Source of the DNA: Gnetum montanum
Taxonomy: Eukaryota > Streptophyta > Gnetopsida > Gnetales > Gnetaceae
Assembly: GCA_015680685.1 (NCBI GenBank)
Contig: MNCI01029108.1
Location: 1-44,435, forward strand
Length of the DNA: 44,435 nucleotides
Direction: 5' to 3'
A program made the translations under genes and the position numbers. This document shows positions 11,329 through 21,715 of the stretch, in pieces (the stretch's first letter is position 1; every line of letters begins with the position of its first letter). Under the pieces are notes generated by a model, which searched no databases, was not told the origin of the DNA, and was given only the letters and a program-made list of their open reading frames with translations.

Positions 11329-13355
11329 AAAATCAACCAAATAAAAATTTTCGTCAGAACATATTTGATGATGATGAACCCTTGTTGGCCACCAATAGCC
11401 TAATGCAAACCAGAGAGGTAGTTAAGATATCTCACAAGCATCACAAAGAGAGTAACCTACCCAAGCTTAATATGAATAGTATTTCTAAATTTTTAGGGGG
11501 TTATGATTTAGATCCACAACATTATTTACAAGCCTTCCATGATGCCTATATTTTCTACAATATTGAAATTGGATGGGAAATGCTTAAGCTCTTTCCTAGG
11601 ACACTGATTGATAAAGTCAAAGTGTGGTATAGATCATTAAAACCAAATTCAATCTAATGATGGTCCACAATGTTGAAACTCTTTAATGAGAAATACTAAA
11701 CCTATGTCAGGGTGTCTAACTCAAGGAGATAGATCCAATGATGGAAGTAAGGACAACATGAACTCTTGGACATGGCCTTAGATAGATATTATTCCCTACT
11801 AAATAGATGCGTAAGTCATGCTTTCTCTAAGGAAAAGCAACTTTTCCACATCATAGATGGGCTTCATAATGAAATGAGGGAGACCCTTGGAATGTATGCT
11901 CCAAGTCAATTATATGAGCTACAAGCCCATCAAAACTAAGAACTAATCAAACGTGTGGAAAAAGAGGAAGGAGAGATATGCAAATAGGAGAATGTCAAGA
12001 AAAATTAGTAGGACCTAGCTCTTCAATAGAAGGAGGTCCATTTTTATGATAAGAAGAAAGAAACTACTCTCAATAAGGTGATTCTGCAACAAACCTTGTC
12101 AATATAGAAGTCTATTGATGAACTTGAGGCAAATTTTAATAGGGTGTTGAAATGGATATATGAAAACATTACAACTCTCGGTGAGATGGTTGAGGAGAGG
12201 ATCATGCAAAACAAGCCATGCAATCTAACAAAGGATAAAAAACCAAGAAATAGCTAGAAATACTTTTCAGCAAATAGGAAAAATGGTTGAAGTGAGACTA
12301 TAGACTTAACCATAGAAGAAGATAATGGATGTGACATTTGTATATATGACCATTAGAATTGTCATTACCTAGTCTTGTTGCATCTACTTGAGTATTGGAA
12401 AGGTTCCTTAAATTTGAAGTTTTTACAAAAGCACATGCCCAAGATATTTTCTCTTCCACAAGGTAATTATTAATAGTTCCATAACTAACTATACCATCCT
12501 AGGAGAACTTATTACCAACCTCAACACTATCATCAACCACAGTCATGGGGGAGGCCAACATGAAATTAGTCCTATCCTTCCTATCCACCAAAACTGCATA
12601 GATATTATGTTCAACATCCTATTTCTCCAACTAGTTCTACATCCTCTACTTCAAATTGCCACTATTACTCTCCCGAGTACCATGAACCCATGACATCTCC
12701 AGAGGGATCACCACCTTGCACCTATTACTATTCATCCTACCCTCGATACTCTCACCTCATTACATGCCACCACCAAGAACACAAGAAGTTTTTGCATCAC
12801 AATATCAACAAACGAATGCGACTTGTGTTGCAAATATGGAGAAACATGCTGACACTAGTGGGTCTCAACCATAATGTTGGAAAGATCCATTCTGGAGGAA
12901 AGGTCATAAGGCAAAGAAAAAGACTCATGGATCTACCACATCATTTGAAATAGCACAATGCCAATTTGGTGCAATACATTTCTTTTCACCACCACCAGCC
13001 TCTGATCCTACACACGAGCCACCATCCATCATTACTCCAATTCCAAACCCAAGCAATGAATCTATAAGCATAGAGAGATCAACAAATCCATGCATACCAT
13101 ATCATGATTAAGGATGTACTTGTGGGCCAAACATTCATCACAATAACAGACATCACATCTTGATCCACTAGATATTTTAACACTTAAGTGTGTAACCAAC
13201 CATTTGTCTACCCAACCACCACAACATCAAAAGACACCCAGTGGCTAGGGAATGAATGGTCACCAATGTTTTATACATGCATGGATCCTATCTATCCACT
13301 TACTAATCCTTGTCATGGCTATATGTTTATTCATGGGGGTCACTCCTCATTCTAA
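11329..13355 (+). pseudogene. Element G/H gag with alternative C-terminal tail
   Basis: The frame opens with DDDEPLLATNSL and continues LNMNSISKFLGGYDLDPQHYLQAFHDAY (two segments shared with C's LDMNN...GGYNDDLQNHLQAFHDA). RYYSLLNRC and KRVEKEEGEI match the middle gag of B and C. A zinc knuckle CDICIYDH-x-NC is at 12328-12362. A Pro/Tyr-rich region follows (12600-12960). No protease core is visible. The end reads NTQWL-like KDTQWLGNEW, then DPIYPLTNPCHGYMF and HGGHSSF before TAA at 13353-13355. This matches VYVQLTNPYHEPRMVY and HGGDGHLC in element B. The frame has many TAG/TAA stops and some frameshifts. It is a dead copy of the gag-tail protein. Confidence 0.8.
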
Positions 13356-15264
13356 TCATCAGGATTCATAAACATTTTCCATCTTCTTGTTTTACAATTC
13401 TTTGTCATTTCCTCATTTCTTGATATAATTTTTCTTATTCTTTTCAACTTTTTCTATTTATTATTTTCATCTTCTTTGTTAATAATCTCATTTGTGAATA
13501 AAATGATCATGTTGCCCATTGAGGTGAGGTTTTCTCTATGTTGTCAAGTCATAAGGGACTAATTATTTGGATAGTGAAACCATGTCATCCATCTACTCAT
13601 TCTATTAATAAGAGGTTCTTGCCCTCGTCATAATGATATTCTTTTTCATCACCAAACCTAAAACTAACTTCATAATCATTATGTCTAGGTAGAAGAGTGC
13701 AAAACTAAGGCAGAATGTAAGGGGTGTGACATCAAGGGGATTTGTGGATTCTCTTTAGCCATCTCTGTATGTTCTATCATTTTGCTAAGGTTGTAATTAT
13801 ATACATGTAGATCTAATGAATAATGGGAGTAAGAGTATCATAAAAAGGCACTGAATAAATTCCACAGGTCCCACTGGAAAGGCATGTAACCATGCTTAAA
13901 GGTTGATGGCTTCTCAAAAAAACACATGTGTGCCATAAATAAGCTCCTCCCTTGGACAAAATGCCAAGTGATATTACTCCTTGCAACAATGATAGTCTTA
14001 TGGTTGTTTGTCGATCTGATGAAATAGTGTGATGTCATTGAAATGTGGTTTGGACTTGGTTTAAATCTTTGAAAGAAGGACTCATGATTATTTAATCATT
14101 AATAACACACAAGGATTCATTGTGCCCATGGTAAGGCATCTCATGTTCCAATTTCTACAATCCATCTCATCTTGCTGTCCATTTGATCCTACCTTGTGGT
14201 TTTGTGTAACATAGAGTTGTTATCTCAAATTTGTGATTTTAACATGTGTGTTTTGTTGCACAAGTATGCATTTCATTCAAACCCTTTAGTTCCTACAAAC
14301 ATTTTTAGGTGTGGTTACACAAGAGCATCATAGGTAGAAGCCTACTTTGGGGAGGATCCACTTGTGTAACTTTTATAACTTGCACTTGTTTGACATAACC
14401 ACATCATTCTTAACCTTCCAAGTGCATAATTGTTAAATCTCATAGTTCTCCTTATGTAACTTGATCCATCCACAACCTTGATCTTAATGCCCTTTTTCTT
14501 GCTTCTTCCAAATATTTTCATGTTGATGACTCCACCTTCTCACACTTCTAGTGCCTCAAACTGATTTTTCACTTACCCTAGAACTATGGACCTAACCTCA
14601 CACCTTCCAACCAATCACAAAGCTTCATTTTCCATGCTTAGTTTCCCCATTTAATGCATATTCTTGGACCTTGATATCGAGTGGGATGCGACTTCAGATA
14701 CTCGATATTGGGTACCCAATATCGGGTCACACAAAACCTATATATATGATCCCTACAGTGCCCAAACTTCATTCTTGTCATTTTCAGCTAGGGGAGTTGT
14801 TCAAATTTTCTCTCACGACTCAGATCTTTGCACACCCACTTTTGACTTGCAATATTTGGCTCTCTACTACTCTAATTTCCATGCCATCTAAACCTATCTA
14901 AACACATGGGAAACTTATTCCAATTTTAAATAATCTGCTAATGCCCAGAAGGTATTATAAGGATAAGAATGTTAAAAACCATAAGTGTTATACTGAAAAA
15001 TCAATCATGGTACTACCAAAAACCTTAATTTTTCCATCCAAGGGATCATAAACATTATAATAAGTCACACATAAGGAAAAAGGAACCAATTGCAAAGGGT
15101 CGTAAAAGACAATAAATACTTTTTGGGGATTTTTCTTGAAAATTTTTCTAACTCTGAAATCATATGAACTAAGAACTTAATGAACTAAGGTAACAAGTAA
15201 GATATAAAATACTTAATAATAAAAAACACAACCTTAGTAACACCCAATCTTTGCTTGATTGCAG
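13356..15264 (+). other. Non-coding stretch of element G/H
   Basis: T-rich sequence after the gag stop resembles the same region of B (minus strand): CTTGTTTTACAATTC, and TTTGGGGAGGATCCAC at about 14347-14362, which is also in B at about 20600-20615. No coding frame is kept. An LTR-U3-like patch at 14675-14760 includes a 22-bp palindrome and CTATATATATGATC. The last bases before the next ORF, TTTGCTTGATTGCAG, look like a plant splice acceptor. An upstream donor was not identified. Confidence 0.5.
14703..14724. repeat. Perfect 22-bp palindrome
   Basis: CGATATTGGGT followed by its exact reverse complement. It lies about 20 bp upstream of a TATATATA motif and is flanked by other GATATC motifs (14675, 14697). 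This resembles the U3 palindrome clusters of the LTR family. Confidence 0.8.
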
Positions 15265-17908
15265 ATGGTTTCAAAAAGAGGAGCACAAGGAGAACCTTTG
15301 CAAAGAGCAACCAAGTACCCACGAGGTGGCCAAGGCCAACAAGGTGAATGTGTGGAGCACGAGGAGTAGGAAGCTTAATCATTTAGCATTCATCAAGAGG
15401 CTTCTATCACAGGATAGTTAGTCCAAGGAGAGGCTACAAAACCACTAGCTCCCATGTAGGGACAATGTCTCACATTGTCCACTAAATGCCTTAAGGTCAT
15501 GCAAGAAAATTCCACGTTCACCATGGTCATCATGGAGATGAATTTCAGTCCATTTGTGGAGTCTTCCCTAGAAGCGGTTTAGACACAACTTCAGGCATCA
15601 CCCTTGTGGCCCATTCATTTAGATAGTGGTGAATGGTACCTTGGTGATGCCCACCAATTTTGGTACAACAAAGATGAAGGCACCACTATAAACATATATG
15701 GAGTTAATGTCTCTTTCTCAGTCAAGGTAATTGCAACAACTCTTAATTTGCCAAACAAAGGGGCTAAAGTAGCCCATCTATCCACTAGGTCTGATTACGA
15801 CAAAAAAGAAAAAACATATAATGAACTAACTCTGGAGAAGAGGACATATTTAAAGATCAGTACATACCATCTCTTTTCAACCAAGGGGCTTAATAGGATC
15901 TCATAATTTGTAGCCAGGGAAAGTGCCATTTTAATGGGCAAATACATGGTCAATCTTCCCCAATTCTATTTCACTAAAATTCATAGGTAGTTCAAGGAGA
16001 AAAAGGTAAGCAAACTAACACTCCCATTCCCTCACCTAATCAGAAAGTTATGCAAATGTACTAAAATCCTAGAATATACAAATGATATCCTCAGGAAGGC
16101 TCTGAATGCCTCTTTTGCCAAACTTCTCAAATTTGTGGCACCAAGAAAAGATCTTGATGAAGAGAAAGAACCATAGAAGGAAGTAGAGATAGAAGCAGAA
16201 GTACAATGTGAGCCTAAAAAACACTCGAAAACACAAGGTCCACTGCCACCACCACAAGATTTCAAGTCCTCAATGAGCCATTTACAAAAAATTGCTGAGG
16301 CTATTGGTTGAGGAAGCATAGATGAGTCTAATATTTTCAGAGTAATCAATGATGTCATACAATCCATTGTTTCAACTAATCCAACAAGGGAAGAGATCTC
16401 GTTACAATCAAGAGGAGGATCCCAGTGGTCCAGAAAAATCTCTAAAAATGCCACATCCTTCCAAGTGATGCTTGAAACTAGAGAAGGTGCCATAGTTGTG
16501 GTAATGTAGCATCAAGATGTAGTAGGCACAATAGAAGTGATTATAGATCACATCAAAGAATCATTTAATGTGTCTGTTATATCCCTAGTAGATCTTACTG
16601 GGACCAAAGATGCACAGATGCTAGCCAAGACTTTAATGACTCTTGCAATACCTGAGGATGTACTTGATCATTTCTTGTAGACAAAGCAAGTAATGACCAT
16701 CCTATTTGAGATCCCCAATGATGTGACTACAACACAGTCAAATCTCATAACTACTGAAGGAAAGCTTGTTATGGCTAAAGTTAGGGTATAGCATGAAGTG
16801 GAAGTGCAAATGTTACAATAAGATTTGGCCACCCTAAGAGTTGAATGATGGAATCCTACCCAAATTTTTACACTTGACCAACTAGAACAATTCAAGATCA
16901 AGCTATTGGCCAAGCTAAATGAGGAGAGTGTAGCTACAAAAGAAGAAAATGAGAAGGAAATCTAGAATGCCTCAACTGCTAATGCACAATCTTAAGCATA
17001 TAAAAAGGAATTGCCAGCCTTGTAAGAGGAAAATAAGCAACTTGCCTCTAAAAATATAAGGTTGACCACAATTGAAAAGAAAAATAACATTCTTGAGGAT
17101 AGTGTCCACCAGTTAAGAGAACAACCGGTAAGGATCAACTAGGACATTAATAAATTGGCCAGAGAAAACAAAACACTCTCAATGAAGGAGGTCTGTGCTA
17201 TTTGACAAAAGTATATAATAGAAATCAACATGTGGTAGAATGAGGCCAAGAAGCATGAAAAACTAAAGGAATACTTCTGCAACTAAGTAGGCATGTATAA
17301 GCAAATAAATGAGAAGGAAATCTAGATGGCTAAAGCTTGCATTGGGTTCTTATTAGCACAAAATCCTAAGTGGTAGTCAATTCTAGATAGCTATGCACTA
17401 CTCCAATAAGTGGAAGTAAAGAATAAAGACTTGTAGATCGAAGATTTGAAAGAATACATGGCATTAGCTAACCTTAGATATGCCAACATTGTCATGCATT
17501 GTATGAAAAATATTTTGCAGACCAAAAAGATGCTTTATAGAAGCTCCATGTGGTAAACTTGGAATTGGAGGTGATCTAAGCTCGCTACCACGAATAGAGG
17601 GATAGTGCCTCAAACCTAGCTAGAATATTTACAAATTATCATGAATTAAGAGAAAAAGCTAGGACCTTTTAGGAGAACAACAATAGTTTGCAGATTGGTA
17701 TGTAAAGGATAATAAGATGTTTTTGCAACTACCATGTCCTTAGGATGTACCAATGCCAACACACATCAGTTCAGCAGCCTGGATAGTACACGGCCCATGG
17801 ATAGAAGAAGAAAATTTGTAAGCATTACTTGATTGCTACAAATTTCAAAAGCTTGGTGACGAAGGGAAGTAACCAATTGAGGAGCCACCACCTCCAAGCA
17901 CTACATGA
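15265..17908 (+). pseudogene. Unidentified long ORF with coiled coils, just upstream of the 3' polypurine tract
   Basis: From ATG at 15265 (MVSKRGAQGEPLQRAT) one frame stays coherent to about 17515, then continues with frameshifts to a likely natural stop at 17906 (PIEEPPPPSTT). The in-frame stops are mostly TAG/TAA at places where CAG, CAA or TGG would fit, so the intact protein was probably around 870 residues. Residues ~110-215 (15600-15906: GEWYLGDAHQFWYNKDEG, INIYGVNVSFSVKVIATTLN) resemble the N-terminal domain of plant transposon-type / Athila-ORF1-like proteins; this is a weak match by eye. From about 16030 onward the protein is Lys/Glu/Leu-rich with heptad-like spacing, so coiled coil is likely. 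No protease, RT, integrase or membrane segment was seen. Position matches that of envelope-like ORFs in Athila elements, but no envelope feature is visible. Function unknown. Confidence 0.7.
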
Positions 17909-18083
17909 GCTTCCCAATTTTTATGTTATAATATTATGTCCCATTTTTCTACTACACCACTACGACATGTAAGAGTCAATTCGTTTGTTTTTTGTTTAAG
18001 TTAATCAATAATTTCATACCTTCTTAATATCTTGTAAAGAACTTGTTCCTCATTTTTTTGAACTTGAGGATGAGCTTTCATTC

Positions 18084-18096
18084 AGTAATGGGGGTA
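18084..18096 (+). other. Polypurine tract of element G/H
   Basis: AGTAATGGGGGTA lies directly before the LTR start TGATAAG. Elements B and C have the same motif (ATGGGGGTA) on the minus strand at 19852-19864 and 36024-36036. Confidence 0.8.
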
Positions 18097-18948
18097 TGAT
18101 AAGTCATGAAGCTATTGACCCCAATATTGGAGCCTAAGAAGCAACATCGGATATTCGATATTGTCTCCTCCATGCTAGCCTATAAATATAGCACTTGGAT
18201 GCACTATTGGAATACGATAAAGAGAATATAGTTTTAGTTCTTAGATTTTGATAGTATTTCTTAGATTCCTACTTTTCCCAATGCATGTCTGCAATGTGAT
18301 GTTTGTAATCGCACAGTGCCTTTGTTCGAGTATGACATACTTCGACATGTTACATGAATGGAAATACAGATCAAGCATACTTCCATCATTGCCACATTCA
18401 CTAAGATTTATTATTTATTTAATTATTTATTTAATTTTTTAATTATTTTCTGTTCTTCTTAGTTAACGTTTTCATTTATTGCTATTTACTATTACTATCA
18501 TTGAGCAAAATGTGTACACTTTAATCACGAGTGTTTAAGTATAGATACTTGGTAATCCAACAGTGTATCATTTGGCACACCTAGTGACATACACTTGGAA
18601 ATTCCAGAAGTAGTCTCATAAAGTCCAAGACATATATGGATGATTAAGAGCATATACCCATCACACGTAGGCTAGTTAGATTTTACTTTCCATTATTCAA
18701 TAGCTTAATTAATTCATCTCTTTATCATCATTAGGAGTAGCATAAGATTAGACAACATCATATGCCTCACATTAGACTAAACCATACATGACAAAGCTAC
18801 CGCTAGTCCAAGTGGGAAGATAGTGAACTACAATCAAAGCATACTGATCTAGATGCCACAAATAGTCCCATTCATGGAATTCAGCTAGATCATGTGTGAA
18901 CACTTGTGATTCATATGGTTGGGCATAGGGGTATCTCACCACTCATCA
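18097..18948 (+). repeat. 3' LTR of element G/H
   Basis: Begins TGATAAGTCATG and ends CTCACCACTCATCA. A TATAAATA box is at 18181-18188, preceded by GGATATTCGATATTG. The end region (TATGGTTGGGCATAGGGGTATCTC) matches the family's 3' terminus. Oriented opposite to A, B and C. It is strongly diverged, so it is an old copy. Confidence 0.8.
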
Positions 18949-19014
18949 AAAGGTCACCTCACATGGACCATGGTTCATGCATCATAGCAAATAAGATAAT
19001 AAATTTAAGCCAAT
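18949..19014. other. 66-bp spacer between elements G/H and B
   Basis: Short AT-rich sequence belonging to neither LTR; nothing recognisable. The last five bases (CCAAT) would be B's left target-site duplication. The right copy is hidden by the N gap. Confidence 0.5.
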
Positions 19015-19851
19015 TGATGAGTGGCAAGGTACCCCTACACTCAACCATACAAATACGAGCATTTCACATGTGATCCGGTCGAACTCCAAGGACTAAGTGC
19101 TTACATGCCTTATGGAACACCTAAGGTTAATCAATCGTTGTCTTCCCAGACTTACTTGTATTGTCACAGTTGTATGGTTAAGTAAGTCTGAGGTATATGA
19201 TTTTTATAACTTTTATCTTTTTATCGCCTATGCTTAGAGAGGAAAGGGTGAAGAGACTAAGTAACTAAATTTCACTAACTAAGCTTTAATCGTCCTAGCA
19301 TCAGTATCTGTTCCCACTTGTCGTACACACCCTGAACCAGTGCAATGCTACTAGGATTACCAAATGCTATTTGTTACTAGGTTACCAAGCGTAGCACACG
19401 TGCTCGAAGCGATCGCACTGAATGCACTTAACTAGGAGTTGATGGTTGAGAGAGATTAATTATCTAAGAAAGCATTTAAGCATTTAACATTAATTATATC
19501 CTAATTAGCTTAGTCCATGCACTACAAGGTTAATCAGAAAGTTCATCTTTATTTCCATACACAAATGTGTGCTTAGGTACAATTTGCTCGAATAAAGATC
19601 CATTCACTTTCAGACTCCTAGTGTGGGCACATGGAAATTATTCTATCTCTAGAATGGTAAAACTTCCAAAGTTTAGCTAAGGGTCTAGATCTAGATGGAG
19701 AAACAAGGAAAAATTTTCTCTTATTTATAGAATTGGCAACAGACTGCGATATCATGTACACGATATCGCAGGGGCATACGCGATATTGTGGCCCATGTGA
19801 TATCGTGTACCATTCGCAATCTTCATAACCCTTCCAAACATACCCCCATCA
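19015..19851 (-). repeat. 3' LTR of element B
   Basis: On the + strand TGATGAGTGGCAAGGTACC to CCCCCATCA. Minus-strand TATAAATA at 19722-19729. GATATC-type palindromes at 19745-19805. The U3 tip carries a second GGGGGTATG copy next to the polypurine tract, not seen in C. Confidence 0.88.
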
Positions 19852-21715
19852 TACCCCCATGATTGAATGAAAACTCATCCTCGATTTCCTTACAAAATAT
19901 TGGGAAGGTATGGGATTATTGACTTGAATGATACTAATGGTGAATGGTGTGACAAGTGAACGGATCATCATTACAAAACATGGAAAAATCTAGGATTCAT
20001 GACAACAAGAGTGAACACTATACACATTTGACATCCAACCTTATTTGGCAGCTGAGAGAGAAGAGAGAAGAGAAAGAGAAAAGAAAAAGTTTGTTGCTGC
20101 CAACACCAAGATTACACCTTTCATTGTCCATCCATAAGCACACCATCAATCTTGTTCCTTGCATAACTACTTCAGCACTATTCCATTCCATGTGTTTCCT
20201 CCAGGTCCAATCCGTTGTTGTATGATTGTCATCTGCACACACAACATAGTCTAATATTAGCAAGGGTAAATGAGTCACAATGTAGTTAATACCTTACCTT
20301 AGTGTAAGGTCCATTGGCTAAGTTGTGATATGGCTAATGCGGATTTGGAGATATAATACTGGTGGCTACCTAAGGTGTAGGGGTTAGGAAAAAATTGGAC
20401 CAGGACCCCCATGACTGAGAGCGAACCTTCGGTAGCGATAGGATGGAAAAAGATAAGGAATAAGAAAGATGGTGAAAAAGAAACAATGGCCACACCAATA
20501 AAATGGATGTCAAAAATGGAAATCAAAAAAATAAATGGTGATTGTTGAAATGTTTAAGGGAAAAAAATTAATGGATGCACCAAATAGGAATGCCAGTGGA
20601 TCCTCCCCAAAGCAGGATCATGCCCTTAATGCCCTCACAATCCCACATTCAAAGAGTTCATAGGCTCTAGGAATATCATTTGGAGATAAGAGTTAAAGTC
20701 TCAACCACAAGAGTTTACTAAAAAGAAAACAATGCATCAACCAAAATACGGACTACTGATACAACCAGCAATGAGGTGAAAAATGGAGAAAGAATGATGA
20801 AAACAAGAGAATGGAATGGAATCTTAAGAACAAGGTGGTGTAAAACCCCTTATGTATTAATGGTTAATGTGACTTAGTAGATCCCATTCCACATCCAACC
20901 TCAAACAAACCACATTCAGTGACTTCGCATTAATACATTCAGCCCATCCATCCACTTGAAGTAATAAGAATGCCTTCACCAAAGAGCCACCACCATTCTG
21001 ACGAAACGAAAGAGGAGAAAGGAAGTGAGGAAAGGCCTTAGTTAAAGGGAAAATTTTTATTTAGTTCCATAACCAGTGTTTGTAGCCCAAATGATTATTT
21101 CATCTAAGGTGTGTGCTTTGAATTATCACTATTTTTTATGTGTTTTGCGTGAGAACCACACCATGCAAAGACTTATTATTTTTATTAGCTCAGCTTCCCG
21201 ATAATGGACCAATCGTCAAAATGGTAGGGAAAACCCAAGAAGGAAACATCCAAGCACCCAAGAGAATGGCCAACACAAATGCATCAAGTTCCCTTGAAGT
21301 CACACCCTTTTCAATCCTTGAGTCCTTCCTTAGTTTGAGAAATGCCCAGTCACCAATTCATTGATAGTTCTTATTATTGGGAAAGGGGACTATACAGTTC
21401 CAAGCCAAGAGAGACCATAGAAATTTATGGATGTATGGATGAAGTGGACTCATTACCTACTATATCAAAAAAACCATACCTTAGTATCAACATCATAACT
21501 TAAAGGTAAAAACCAAACATTAGCAATGAATGGAGTATAGTTCATACCACCATCACAACACTTATTAGGTGAAGAATCAAACAAAATAATCAAACACACA
21601 AAGAGATGAAAAAGTATAAATGATGTTGTAAAAAAAAACAAGAAAAGTTAAAGAAATTTGTAAAACAAAAATGTGTAAAACAAAAACTTAAAAGGAAACT
21701 GAGGGTTGCAAATGA
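19852..21715 (-). other. Polypurine tract and 1.85-kb non-coding region of element B
   Basis: AATCATGGGGGTA (minus) is the polypurine tract at 19852-19864. The rest is colinear with 36024-37890 of element C but shares no uninterrupted reading frame with it. A conserved GTGTGTGCAG directly before ATG (minus, ATG at 20232) resembles a splice acceptor. The frame behind it closes after about 28 codons. Confidence 0.65.

Larger units (their letters stand above)
11329..18948 (+). mobile_element. Element G/H: gag-tail element with an extra coiled-coil ORF and 3' LTR
   Basis: Gag begins abruptly in mid-protein at the right edge of A's LTR, consistent with A having inserted into this element; the 5' part would then lie left of the window. 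Gag with the special tail runs to 13355. A 1.9-kb stretch follows without genes, then an ORF at 15265-17908, a polypurine tract at 18084-18096 and the LTR at 18097-18948. The ~90 bp before the polypurine tract (TCATACCTTC...TTGTAAAG...GAGGATGAGCTTTCATTCAG) match the same place in element B, so the 3' end belongs to the A/B/C family. An LTR-like patch at 14675-14760 leaves open that two elements are joined here. Confidence 0.65.

Noticed and set aside
15265-17908. Calling the G/H ORF an envelope gene
   Set aside because: Only its position fits; no signal peptide, membrane span or surface-protein feature is visible.
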